Shown piece after piece: positions 24,131 to 35,752 of a DNA stretch of 64,000 bases. The stretch lies in the NCBI RefSeq assembly GCF_030272615.1, contig NC_081410.1, forward strand, positions 141,760,849 to 141,824,848. The letters run 5' to 3'. The notes beneath the pieces were generated by a model, which worked only from the letters and a program-made list of their open reading frames with translations, searched no databases and was not told the origin of the DNA. Numbering within the stretch: the stretch's first letter is position 1; each line of letters opens with the position of its first letter. Origin of the DNA: Cryptomeria japonica. Taxonomy: Eukaryota; Streptophyta; Pinopsida; Cupressales; Cupressaceae. Made by a program: the position numbers and the translations under genes.

Positions 24131-24147
24131 CCTTTATTTCATTGGAG

Positions 24148-26858
24148 ATGTCGAACAGGAAGAGGGGTAGGAAACCTGAATGTGGGGAAGGCCAAGAGAG
24201 GCCAACAAAAAGTAGAACATTGTCTTCGTACTTTGGCATTGGAAAAGAATGTGGTACTGGTGAAAATCGGGAAGGTACATCATCACAAGTACAAGTACAA
24301 AATTTGCCACCTGCACTGCATGTTGAAGATGGCAGCAAACCTGATATCTCAAATCAGGATGATCTTGAAGAAGATTATTTGGTAGATACCCAAGTTAGCC
24401 AGAATGATATAATCGACTTGGATGATAATTCCATTGATGATAATGCACGGAAGGGGAAAAGAAAAGCCATATCAAAAAATGGTGAACCACAATCAAAAAA
24501 GGATCGGGAGTGGGATACGTCAGTCAGGAATTTTCAAATTAATTGGGCATCGAAGTATCCATTCATTGAACCAGTGGAGAATCCAATTGAAGGTGAGCCT
24601 CCAATAGAATGTAGGTGTAAGATTTGCACTTGAAAAAATAAGAAGGAAATTAGGTTGCAGCTAAAATTTGACACCATAGAAAAGCATATGGGTAAAGTTT
24701 ATGAAAAACAAATGATAGACGGGGTTGAAAAATCAGTGATAAGATGGAAAACAAAGAATGAATGTAAGCATGTGAGGAATGCCAAAGAGTATTATTTTCA
24801 TGAGAAATTACAGATGAAACCTACTGAAGTTAAAGGTTCTATTGAAGCTATTTTTGGAAAAGCAATGCAAATAGAACAACTGGGAAAAGTTGTTCAGTTA
24901 AGTGTTGTTTTTCATATTTTGAGCAGAGGGCGTGCTATGACAGATTTCCCATCAACTAGTGGTTTATTACACTTTTTGAAAGTTCCTAACTATCCTAATA
25001 GACACTGGTTAGTAAACAGTGGATGGGAATGGGCAAGTTGTCTTGCTGAGGTTGAAATAGAAGATGTACAGGAAAAAATAAGATAGTCAAACTTCATTGC
25101 ATTTTCTTTAGACAAAGTTACGGTAGTAGACAATACTTCATGGGTATGCATGCATGTTTATACTGTAGAGAATCATCCCGCCAACCTCATCTACTATCTA
25201 TTGCTAAAATGAAGGAGAGTGCGACAACGGAAAATTTATTTCAACTAGTAAAGAGAAGTTTAATTGAATATGGAGGTATGGATGACAAGACGGTAGCCAA
25301 AAAATTGGTTTGTGTTGGAGCAGATGGAGCTTCAGTAATGCAAGGTTACAGGAACGGTCTTTGTACAAAGATTGAAACTTCATTTGCACCGTACATTACT
25401 GCAATTCACTGCATGGCTCACAGAATGAATCTAGCTTTTGGAATTGTGAGCAAGTTTGCTTCGGTTTAAAAAAATTGAAATTTTAATTAGAGAGCTCTAC
25501 TCACACTTCTGTCGAAGTCCCAAGCGATTTATGGAATTTCAACACTTTGCTGATCGATTAACTGATGGGAACAAGTTTCTCAAGGATAATGATACCAGAT
25601 GGATCTCTTTGGATGGTCTAGTGCATTGAGTGTTTTTAGAATATCCATCCTTGATTGGACTATTTCACACAACTCGCGACGAATCAGATCAACTGAAATT
25701 TCCTAAACTTCTTGGCAGGTTAAGTAATTTAGAGACACTCTTAACTTTAGTAGCTCTTCTGCCCATGCTAGAGGAAATGAGGAATATTATGAAGGCTGCC
25801 CAAAAAAGAGCTCTGTATATTGCAGAATATGCTACGCTGCGTAAGATGACATGCATGACCCTCGACAATCTCTATCGAAATGAACCAACACTATCTGATG
25901 AAAAATTTGTTAAGTGGCGGACACTCACAGATTTGAACAATCCTGATAACTTTTTACAAATCGGTGCAGATGGGGAGGTATGTGCCAATGTACGGGGAGC
26001 TGAGATACCAATGCACTTCTATGCCACGATTGACCCCGAGGAACCAGGAAAGCACCCCAGGAAGAAACTAGCAAGAGTTACAAAGGAAGATTTCGACAAG
26101 ATTGTTGAGACTGTAACTACTTCTGTGAAGAAAATTGCATATGATCTTTCCTCAGAAATTAGAAGCAGATTCCCTCCTGACAACCTACTCGAAGCCATGT
26201 CTATTGTGTTTCCTCATTATTGGAGCCTCAACAGTGCATCTGAATTTCGAAGTAAGCTACTGACTTTGATAAAACAATTTTGCACATCCAAAGAATTGAA
26301 TGGAGTAACTATAAATGGAATATTAGATGAAACTCATCTTTGAGAGCAATCATCTCATTTTGCATACACTATGAAACAACAATATGCCAAAATGGAGAAC
26401 CCATGCAAAGAGGGATCAGTAACAAGGGTTTGGAAATATATAGCTGAGAACGCATCCTTGCGTGATTCAATACTAGAATATGTGAAGCTTGCTGCTTTAT
26501 GTCTTACCATGATATTGGGTTCGGTGGAAGATGAGAGAGTTTTCAGTGCTTTGGGGTTCCTAAAATCAAAGCTAAGAAACAAACTAGACAAAAATTTGGA
26601 AAATTGCTTGAGGCTCTATACATCTAGGTATGATGTCCACACTTTTTCTTACGATAGGGCACTGCAAATCTGGAGGTCCAAATGTGAAAGAAGAGGTTTG
26701 GGCAACACTTAAACCAAAGTGCCAGTGGGACTAGTGGACCTACTGGTAGCATTGAGATGCAATTCGGCGAAGATATGCAGACTCAGTCTCAGAGTAAAGA
26801 AACCACAGACGAGAATCAAGAAAGCACTGAATTTGATGAGGATGAATGGCAACTATAA
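24148..26858 (+). pseudogene. hAT-like transposase (about 900 codons, broken)
   Basis: Start chosen at ATG 24148 (MSNRKRGRKPECGEGQERP), just after the leader intron. Layout: a basic then acidic N-terminus; a BED-like Cys/His cluster (CRCKICT ... IEKHMG, about 24610-24690); a catalytic-region segment with LVCVGADGASVMQG and ITAIHCMAHRMNLAF (25300-25440); a long helical insert; the hAT C-terminal dimerisation motif (ILGSVEDERVFSALGFLKSK, about 26510-26575); and an acidic tail ending at TAA 26856-26858. The family cuts and pastes DNA and normally makes 8-bp duplications. Defects: TGA 24631, TAG 25084, TGA 25627 and TGA 26341, plus frameshifts near 25200, 25465 and 26705. The motifs resemble the ZNF862/KIAA1586-type hAT-derived proteins more than Ac or Tam3. 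It is the only enzyme found in the 23.3-37.4 kb block. Confidence 0.8.
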
Positions 26859-27892
26859 GAGATTGGTATTTATTAATCTTATTATTGTATCTCATCATTC
26901 ATATTACAAAAGCATATTACTTGTTGCAATTAGAATTTAATATTGATTTGTAATTTTATTTTTCAACTTTTTATTTCCAGATTTAAAATAGCATAATAAA
27001 AAAAACCATAATGTGTTTATTGATACAGAGATGTTTATTGTTTATTTATACATGTTTGAGTCTCAAATCTGTGTGATATATTTCAGAACCATATGATAAA
27101 TTCATTCAATAGTAATACACATGTCGAGAACTTAGATTTTCATTAATTCTTTCAAAATATAACCATATGATACATTTCATTCAATAGTAATACACCAATC
27201 TGTGTGATTCTACATGCCAATTGCAAAAGTGAATACAAAGTTTTAGAACCCTTTGCAAATGACCCTGAATTCCCTTTTATAGAAACAAGAGAGCAACAAC
27301 AACTCCTGTGTGATTCTCTAATGTCCATGCAAAAGTGAATACAAAGTTTCAGAACCCTTTGCAAAATTGCAAATGATCCTGAATTCCCTTTTATAGAAAC
27401 AAGGGAGCAACAACAGCTTCAGGTCGAATTGCAAGTTTGCAACATGTGAACACTGAACATCAAAATCACAAACTCAGCACATATTTATATGGCCATCACA
27501 GGCCATATTGGCAATTTAACATCTGCTACATGTTTGATGTCTCATGTTCAAAAAATAGAGTTCAAAATTAAATATTAATTCACGCCATGAGTCATGACAA
27601 ATTAAACATAGATAATAGCTATAGGAGTGCCTAAAACCTACTAATAAGAAATAGAGAAATGCATAAATGTTAAAGCAAGGGAAAATTTGAGAATACAAAT
27701 TTACTGGCTGAAGTTTTGCAGTGTGCATCATAGATTCATAGGCTGGATTAGCAAAATAGCAATAGCGAGTGCTATTTTTTTCCTATTCATAAATTAGATT
27801 CATAGGCTGGATTAGCAAAATAGCAAACAGGAAAAAAAAAACCTTGAAATTAAGAATAAAAGAAGAAAATTGTGCAATACATACTATGATTC
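26859..27892. repeat. Non-coding spacer with local tandem duplications
   Basis: It separates the convergent transposase and the long minus-strand frame. Two direct duplications are visible: a unit of about 106 bp (27201-27306, repeated to about 27420, with 'gcaaaagtgaatacaaagtt') and a 64-bp unit starting 'tagattcataggctgg' at 27731 and 27795. Part of it should be the 3' untranslated region of both genes. Confidence 0.55.
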
Positions 27893-30800
27893 TTAAGAAT
27901 TCTGTGCCAATTTTTGTAGGGTGCTCCACTCTTCGTCTGATGGAAGGTCAATATTCTGTAAACTATGGAAAGTCAACTCCAACTTCGTCAACATTCCATA
28001 TTTAGAAGATTTACTTGACATCACTATTTCATCCAATAGCAAATTTAGAGTTGTAAATGGTTGGATGAATTCCAGAAAGCTTTTGGGAGTTGTGTCCTTT
28101 GGAAGCAAGTCTAAATCAGACTTCATTTTTTTCTCCATGATTTCTTTGTAAGCTTCTTCTCCAATGAATTTATTTTCTGTGTCAACAGGCTTAGGCAAAC
28201 CAAGTTTAATCAAATTATTTTTCTTTTCTTGCAGCTTCATTATCTTTTTTCCACAATTGTCCATAACTTCTGATGTTTCCCTTAGCTTTTGGCATTTTTG
28301 AATGATAGATGATGTCTTAACTGTGGCATCAATGCGGCTCTTAATTCCCTTAGATGCCAAGTAGTTGTCACTAGAACTGTAGACTACTTTCAGAATCTTT
28401 TTTGCCATTTCCTCTTTTGAATAAACATGTGTGCTCTTCTCATAGTGTCGTTTGATTTTAAAAAAAATTTGTCTCATACTTTCAGTCAATTGAAACCATT
28501 CACACAACTTCTCACTCCTCTGCATTATTTCCTGCCAAATGTTTTCTTGTATATACTTCGTTGTATTTTTCATAGTATCTTTGAATCTATCATCCAAAGT
28601 TTTTATTTTATCATTTGCATTGTGCAGGTCTTCTTTCATTTGTGCACATTTTTTTCTTTCTTCGTCTACTTCCTCTTGCAAATGTTTTTCTTTTTCCTTC
28701 CCATGATCCAATAGGTCCTGTAATTTTTTCATTTCGGCGGCAACAGACTCATAACTTTTGTATAATTTTTGAAAACTGGCTTTTTCCTCAACAATTTTTT
28801 TACTGCTTTTAGCCAGTTTTTCTGTCAGGTCCTTCAATTCTGCATCCTTCTTGTCATGCTCTGCAATTTCTACTGCAAAGCCTGAATTTTTTATCCTTTT
28901 TTGTAATTCATTGCACTTGCTATCTGCTGCTTTCCTCCTTGATTTATCGTTTTCCAGGTCTTCCTGTAACTTTTCTATTTGTTTCTCCAGTTTATTTTTT
29001 TCTCTCTCCACCTTTAGCAGTGAAGTGTAGACCACTTCTTTAGTCCTTTTTGACACACTAATTTTGTCCACATTATGTACTTTGGAGAAATCCATTTGGA
29101 GGGTGCTAACTTGAAATTGAGAGGGATCTATCTGACTGTGTGGTGGATTTTTATCTTTAGATGGGCCCGAGGGCATAACAACCATGAACTCCATCATATC
29201 TTTCTGTGGGTCATATGTTGGAAATACCCTGTTCCTTGCAGGTTGTTCGTTTACAACTTCAGACACGGAATTCCTATGAAATGCTTTCTTTTTTTCTTTA
29301 TTTGCTTTTGTCCTGTGTTCAAATTTTTCATAGTAATCACGAAATTGAAAATATGGGGTCGTTGAAGCAATTGAATGTTTGAAAGGTGACATAGGAATAC
29401 CATAGGCTCTAGTTCCACCTATTCCTGTGGTTTTAACTAATGCTTGACCAGGATTAGGATTACCAACAACAGTTCCTAATGTTGTCCCACTCCCACTGAC
29501 ACTTTCATGTGTAGTTTTCATAGTCTTTTGAGGTGTGTGATCTGAAGCTGCAAATGATTGATTTGTAGTGTTAGTGGCACTTGATATATGATTCTCAATA
29601 GTATGAGATTGAGTATCTACCTCTAGTGGCCTCTTGTGAGAGATATTTTGTTGTTGCCCTTGTCCAACACCAAGACAACTAGTATCAGTAGTAGTACCCA
29701 TGCCAAAATCACCAATCACAATGGCACTTGACTGAACAATAATAGGAATACTATCCCCAGATTCCCCACCAGTGGCAGTGGCACTTGATTCGCCACCAAT
29801 GGGAATACCATGATGTGGGGGTGGTTGTGGATTTGAACCTGAAACAAATGTAGGTGGATTCTAAGGGTAATGAGTAGTACCTATCGGTGACGAATCTGAA
29901 AAATCAAGTCCAATGACTAGTTTATAAGGACCTTTTGATTTTGACCCACCAATCACAGTGGCACTTGACTGAACAATAATAGGAATACTATCCCCAGATT
30001 CCCCACCAGTGGCAGTGGCACTTAATTCACCACCAATGGGAATACCATGATGTGGTGGTGGTTGTGGATTTGAAATAGAAACAAATGTAGGTGGACCCTG
30101 AGGGTAATGAGTAGTACCTATCCCTGATGAATCTGAAGAATCAAGTCCAATGACTGGTTTATAAGGACCTTTTGATTTTGACTATGATGGAAGTTGTACC
30201 TGAAGTGGATACCAAATGCCCTCTCCTCTGAGACCTAGACCACCACCTTCAAAACCCATTTTTTCCACAAGGTTTGCCCCTTTGCTATATTTGTCTTTCA
30301 TGGACTCACTGACTCCACGTAATATTTTAGGCACTGTAGTAGTTGTTGGAGGGGGCTCAACGACAACCTCATGCTCATCATCATCACCTTCAGTCCCACC
30401 ATGCTCCATATCCCACAATTTGCTAAACTCTGCATCCTTGTCAATGCTGTCAAATTCTGCACTTGTCTTTGGTTCACCGAGATTCCTCCTCATAGTCCAA
30501 AAATCATTTATTTTGGTTTGAGTCCAGCAATTCTCTTTACATTCGTGCAGAATTGATTTGGGAATAGTTTTCTTAGATGGATTAGTAGATTTTATGTAGA
30601 AATTGTAGGACCTCCTATTTTGGATGCCCTCATTGCCCTGGCCCTCCATAATTTGTGATGAAATTTCTTCATTTGAAATGTTATTGTCAGTTGCAATTTT
30701 CTCCTTCTCTTTTTTAACCTCATCCTAGGAGTCCTTGTTTCTAAGCTTTTCTAGCAATGGTTTACTTTCATGTTGACATAACGTTGAAGAGTTCCCATTT

Positions 30801-32203
30801 TTCTTAAGCCTTGCTTGAACTACACCGATTGGATCATACTGCCAGAGACCCTCGTCACCAAAGTTAAAAACTGTCAAGAAATCATGTGCCACAATGAATG
30901 CTTTTCTCTCAAATGTGAACCCTCCACATGAGAAAGGGAAAGAAGGAAATATGCTCTTCTTTTGCTGACCATTGAAGTGCCTATCTGTGCTCTCCAATTG
31001 CCGTACATACTCTAATGCAAATACCCTCTCTGTCACATGTATTGGAAGTCTGTATGGTTTTACTGTTGATCTGTAAAACCTTAACACAATGAATTCTTCC
31101 ATGAAGAACCAGTTAGCCAATTCTATTTGACTTCCGAGTTGAATGCAATCTCTACAAGACATAGGCAACCTAGGCATTGGAGTGCTTGTAATTTCATTAT
31201 ACATTGGTGCCAAAAAGAAGTCTACAAAATGGTTGTGGTTCTTTCTGTTATCATGCATCCTTTTCTTTGGGCTCCAATCATATATTGGACAGTCTGTTCT
31301 CTTCCCAGTCTTCTCATCAATCTTATAGCTCACAATTTGAAGCTTGTTGGTCTCAAATATTGCACGATACTTGGATAGAAGGAGATAGCACAAGTAGGAT
31401 GAGAACGTAAATGTCTTACAGGAACCTTTTTTGATCATAAGTAATTGTTTTTGCATGGATTTTACAATGTGATCAATAAAATTATATCTTACTGGCTGAC
31501 TTGCACAATGGATATTATAAATCATTTCAAGAAGGCTTGCACCCACTTCCCTATCATTTTCCAATCCCAGGCAAAACGACAGCAAGGAAATAGTGTCCTC
31601 AACCCATGGAACAAAAATTTTAGAATCATAAGGAGGCTTATGATTCTGATCCAACACAATACCAGTACCAATCTTTATTAGACCTTTGATAAATGAATCT
31701 CTGTGACTTGGATCGAGACTCTCATAATTCCCTGCCATCTTTTCAAGGTCAATTTGGACATTTGAATTTTGGGCTTCAAATTCTAGGTTCAACAAACAAG
31801 CAAATTCTCCCTCATTTATGGATAGAATTTCCTCTTTTGTATTTTTATTGACAATTACTTTTTTATCTTCATCATAATTTTCAGCCCAGACCATGACAAA
31901 ATCAAGGCAAGGGAATACTTCAGGTAACACCATGCTTCCCAATCCAACATCCCACGATGCGATTTTATTTGTTATTTTTTGTAACATTGGGTTGAAAATA
32001 GTAAATTTTGCCCTAGATGCATCTGCCGCCTTACTAGACAATGTATATCTAATATCTATGATACGCTTTTCACCATGGATAGCAGGGTCATAAATATCAT
32101 GGTATTCATTAGTGAAACCTGGTGTTTTAACCAGTTCGGTTAGGTTCATTTTGTTTTTCACTTGGCTTCTTGTTGAACTACTGCTTCCCGTTTTCCCCAT
32201 CAC
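27893..32203 (-). pseudogene. Unknown 1,437-codon reading frame with G-patch and coiled coil, interrupted by three TAG codons
   Basis: A single frame with no frameshift runs from ATG 32203 (MMGKTGSSSSTRSQVKNKMN) to the stop at 27893. In-frame TAG codons at 30725-30727, 30182-30184 and 29861-29863 are the only breaks. Codons 1-492 look globular (WDVGLGSMVLPEVFPCLDF; SCRDCIQLGSQIELANWFF). Codons about 642-663 form a G-patch-like motif (LVEKMGFEGGGLGLRGEGI), a Gly-rich RNA- or helicase-binding element. Next comes a Ser/Pro/Gly linker duplicated in tandem (79 codons each). The C-terminal third holds a coiled coil (about codons 1055-1200, with EKQIEKLQEDLENDKSRR). I do not recognise the family. 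It converges on the hAT-like transposase and may be its accessory gene or a captured host gene. In architecture, though not visibly in sequence, it recalls the LTR-element accessory ORFs. Confidence 0.65.
29711..30184 (-). repeat. In-frame tandem duplication, 237-bp unit
   Basis: The text 'accaatcacaatggcacttg' at 29711 recurs (one change) at 29948; the unit length is 237 bp, exactly 79 codons. One copy reads CATTACCCTCAG where the other has CATTACCCTTAG, so the third TAG arose from a CAG after duplication. Confidence 0.85.
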
Positions 32204-32530
32204 TATTATTGTTAATAATTCAAAATAATGCTAGGCAGCTAGATAAAAACCTGAAAATGCTAACCCTCAAATTGGACCACGAGATTACCAAAAGCAAAAA
32301 AGGTGGGATGTAGGTGTTCTAGATTTTACCCGAAAATTGGAATTTCTATTTCACTAGATTGGCGCAGACAGTCTCTGTTGCAACTTGCATTCCTCAATCT
32401 AGTAGTTGTTTCTGAATCTCCCTCTATTTACAGGTTTATCCAAGAAATGAAAGACGATTATGATTTACGAGTCTCTTATTTTGAAAACTCTAAAAAGTAG
32501 AAAAGTAAAACCTAAAGGGCAAAATATCAA
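32204..32530. other. Upstream region of the long minus-strand frame
   Basis: No gene. It should hold the 5' leader and core promoter of the 27893-32203 frame; no clear minus-strand TATA box was identified. Confidence 0.35.
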
Positions 32531-32720
32531 GAATCTTGTTGTAATTTTATTAATTACTATTAATAACTATTCGATGCCGAAGGACAAAAAATTCATTACT
32601 TCAGTATAAATTCCGAGGACATTAAGAATCATGTTGTAATTTTATTAATTATTATTAATTATTTGATGCCGAAGGACAAAACATTCAATACTTCAGTATA
32701 AATTTTGAATTTCTAAGGAC
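32531..32720. repeat. 95-bp direct tandem duplication
   Basis: 'gaatcttgttgtaatttta' at 32531 and 'gaatcatgttgtaatttta' at 32626 begin two copies that also share 'gatgccgaaggacaaaa' and 'cttcagtataaatt'. It lies about 330 bp upstream of the long minus-strand frame, so it may be in its promoter. Confidence 0.75.
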
Positions 32721-32735
32721 ATTAAATGTAATACG

Positions 32736-33830
32736 TTCAATTCCGGGCGAAGTTCTCCCAAATGTGTTCACTTCCCACATTTGGGCCGAAATCCACCCTA
32801 AGCCGTTGATCTTTGCTCATCCAACGGACGAGGGACCAAGGTACCTGTTGTGACTTTACGGGTGAGTTTTTAAAGTCTGTTTAATAATTTTAAACTTTCG
32901 TCCGAAAAAGTGCTTTATAGACTTACTTATATTTAATTAAATTTAAAACGTTTCAATTTTGGGCGACATTCTCCCAAATGTGTTCACTTCCCACATTCGG
33001 GTCGAAATCCACCCTAAGCTGTTGATCTTTGCTCATCCAACGGACGATGGTACCTGTTGTCAGTTGTCATGGGTCCCATCACTTCTCCCAATTTTCAGGC
33101 ACGTCACCATACTCGTGTCACTTTTCCGGTTTGATTTTTAGTCTATTTAATCATTTTAAACCTCCGCCTGAAAAAAAGCTTTATAGACTTAATTGTATTT
33201 AATTACATTTAAAATGTCCAATTCCGGGCGAAGTTCTCCCAAATGTGTTCACTTCCCACATTCGGGCCGAAATCCACCCTAGCCGTTGATCTTTGTTCAT
33301 CCAACGGTCGTGGGTCGATGTTACCTATTTTAAGATGTAGTGGGTCCCACGACTTCTGCCATTTTTCTGGCGCGTCACCATACTCTCGTCACTTTTCCGG
33401 TTTGATTTTTAGTCTATTTAATCATTTTAAAATGCCGCCCGAAAAAGAGATTTTTAGAATTAATTATATTTAATTAAATTTAAAATGTCCAATTCCGAGC
33501 GAAGTTCTCAGAAAGGTGTTCGCTTCCCACATTCAGGCCGAAATCCACCCTAGCCGTTGATCTTTGTTCATCCAACGATCGATGGTACCTATTTTTCGAT
33601 GAAGTGGGTCCCACGACTTCTGCCATTTTTTCTGGCACGTCACCATACTCGTTACTTTTCTGGTCTATTTTTAAAGTCTACTAAATCATTTTAAAATTCC
33701 TCCCGAAAAAGAGATTTATAGTCTATAGAGTCATAGACTATAAGTATTAAGTATAGACTTTCACTTAATTCTATTTAATTAAATTTAAAATGTTCAATTA
33801 CGGGCATTGGGCAATAGTTTGAGATAACTA
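32736..33830. repeat. Tandem array of a 215-305 bp unit, four and a half copies
   Basis: Units begin near 32736, 32951, 33216, 33487 and 33792 (last partial). Each has 'ttccgggcgaagttctccca', a 'tgttcacttcccacatt' stretch, 'ccgaaatccaccctaagccg', a 'catccaacgg' box and an AT-rich tail. Unit length grows along the array by small insertions. A diverged single copy lies at about 36738-36840. Confidence 0.85.
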
Positions 33831-34443
33831 TTAAAAATAATGTTAATATTATTTGTAAAAATTTTAAATTCAAAAATAGTAATAAACATGAAACTTAGTT
33901 TCTAGAATAAAACAAATAACTAAATAAAAATATAAATTTTGATTTGCAATTTGAAAGGTAAAAGTTTAATATTAAAAAGAAAACATTCAATATTAAATCT
34001 AAAATATTAATTTAACGTTTAACAAAATTCTTTGAAAATGTGTTTACGATATATCATTTTCAAAAATAGTTTAAAAATATATATAAAATTTCAACATAAA
34101 TTTAGTCTATTAATTTTAAAAAATGTGCAACTGCAGTCCTCAACCTGTTAAGGCGAGAAAATTTGGAAAGTACAAATGCCAAGGTGGCGATTAATTGTTG
34201 CACAAGGAGTTGTCTACGACATGCCGCATGAAAGGAGGAAGGGGAGGATGGTAGGAAATCTTTTTCCTAATCTCATGGCATTAATGTCTTATTGTGCACA
34301 TTCATTACCCGACCTTTAAGAGTTAAGACGGAGGCAGATTTTTTTACCTTTTCATCTGTGTACCACTTTTTTCTTTGAAGCAACTGCAAGTGCAGAACAA
34401 ATTTGTAGTTCGTAGTTCATAGAATCATACCTTCTATAAGACA
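33831..34443. other. AT-rich spacer, nothing identified before 34444
   Basis: Long A/T runs to about 34120, then mixed sequence leading into the plus-strand gene. 'aggaggaaggggaggatgg' at about 34232 is a purine run of unknown meaning. Confidence 0.4.
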
Positions 34444-35144
34444 ATGGAGGCCAATTTCACACTTCGAACAGACAAGAAGTTGGTGCCCTTTTTGGCAAAG
34501 TATCTGATAAACGAATGCAAGGACTATTCGGGTTTAAGGAGGAGAAGTTGTGGGCGGCAGCTCGACTGATGCTTGCGGAGGAGGTGGCACATATCAATCA
34601 CTGGTATCGAACTAACATGGAGGTTTACTCTCTACTTATGGCATGGGCCTGTGAATTCGAATCGGAGCTAGAAAAGGTAAAACTCACATTGGTCAAATTG
34701 ATTGATGGGGAGTTTTTGATTAACCTGGATTCAATCTTGGAGTGGGTGGTGTCGGGAGTTGGCATTCGAATTATGGAAGGGGACGACCAAGAGGAATTGC
34801 TTCCTTTTATTCGTGGCCCAGAGGATGAAATCAAATACCAGTGCCGTGAATGAGCCTGAGTGAGGTGGGAAGCGATGAAACTCTTTGTTAAATTAACGAG
34901 GGTGGATGAAATCCTGAATGCTTTGCATGTGGTGGCAAGGATGGAGGTTGGTAGGGCATTGAGAGATAGGGTTGAAGAAGGAAGGGCCATACAGCTACTG
35001 GCAAGCTTGGAGGGCGACCCCGACTTCGAGTTCCTAAACTGCATTCCAAAAATGAAAGCTGAAGCAGCAAAAGGGAAAGCCAAAGCATCGACCTCTGAGG
35101 AGGGAAGGGACTGGGAGGACCAGGGGGATAGTGAGACTGAGTGA
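34444..35144 (+). pseudogene. Unrecognised small gene, broken
   Basis: ATG 34444 opens MEANFTLRTDKKLVPFLAKY. The frame shifts near 34510-34540 into the one that continues as GFKEEKLWAAARLMLAEEV. Two TGA codons (34851-34853 and 34857-34859) interrupt it before VRWEAMKLFVKLTRV, and it ends at TGA 35142-35144 after an acidic tail (TSEEGRDWEDQGDSETE). It would be about 230 residues, mostly helical and Leu/Glu/Ala-rich. Codon use looks richer in G/C than the AT-rich flanks. No family recognised. It converges with the minus-strand gene at 35753-36345. Both may be cargo of the same transposon. Confidence 0.5.
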
Positions 35145-35752
35145 ACGGCCTATCGGCAATGAACTAGTTTTTTTGTCTGCTTGCTATAAGTTGTGGACAA
35201 ATTTTGTATCTTGAAATGTTTCAATTAATTGAATGAAAAAACCTTGACCGATAAACTTTTGTATCTTGCAACTTTTGAAATTTTGTATTTTGAATGACTA
35301 TATAGTAATAGTATATATTTATAAAATTATAATCAACCATAATCAATGTACAAATAATTAATGGAACGAATTGAATTTTTTTTTTATAGCATTACATAAA
35401 AAGATCACGATATTAAATTTATTTCCATTGTTTAACAAATAATTGAAATAACGTAGCCGGTAGCTCATATACAAAAAGCATTTGAAAGAAATTAATTAAT
35501 AAAAATGAAATAGAATTATAGAAAGCATTTTTATATCCATAAGAATGTAAGAGGCAAAGTGAAACAAACTGGAATTTGAAAAATTATCATTAAATTATTT
35601 ATGCTTTTGAAATTTACAATTTTTTCGTCAGAGACTTGAGTCCCCCAAAAACTTAAAAGCCAAAATGAGTGAGCCTCTAGCACTCAGCCTGTTAGGGTTC
35701 AAGGACATAGGAAAAAAAAACTACAGGTAGTGGAATTGTTTACAATTTTTCC
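35145..35752. other. Intergenic spacer between two convergent broken genes
   Basis: AT-rich with no coding signal; it should hold both 3' ends. Confidence 0.4.

Noticed and set aside
28427-28812. Plus-strand Phe/Leu-rich frames resembling membrane proteins
   Set aside because: Antisense shadows of the Lys/Glu-rich coiled coil in the 27893-32203 frame.
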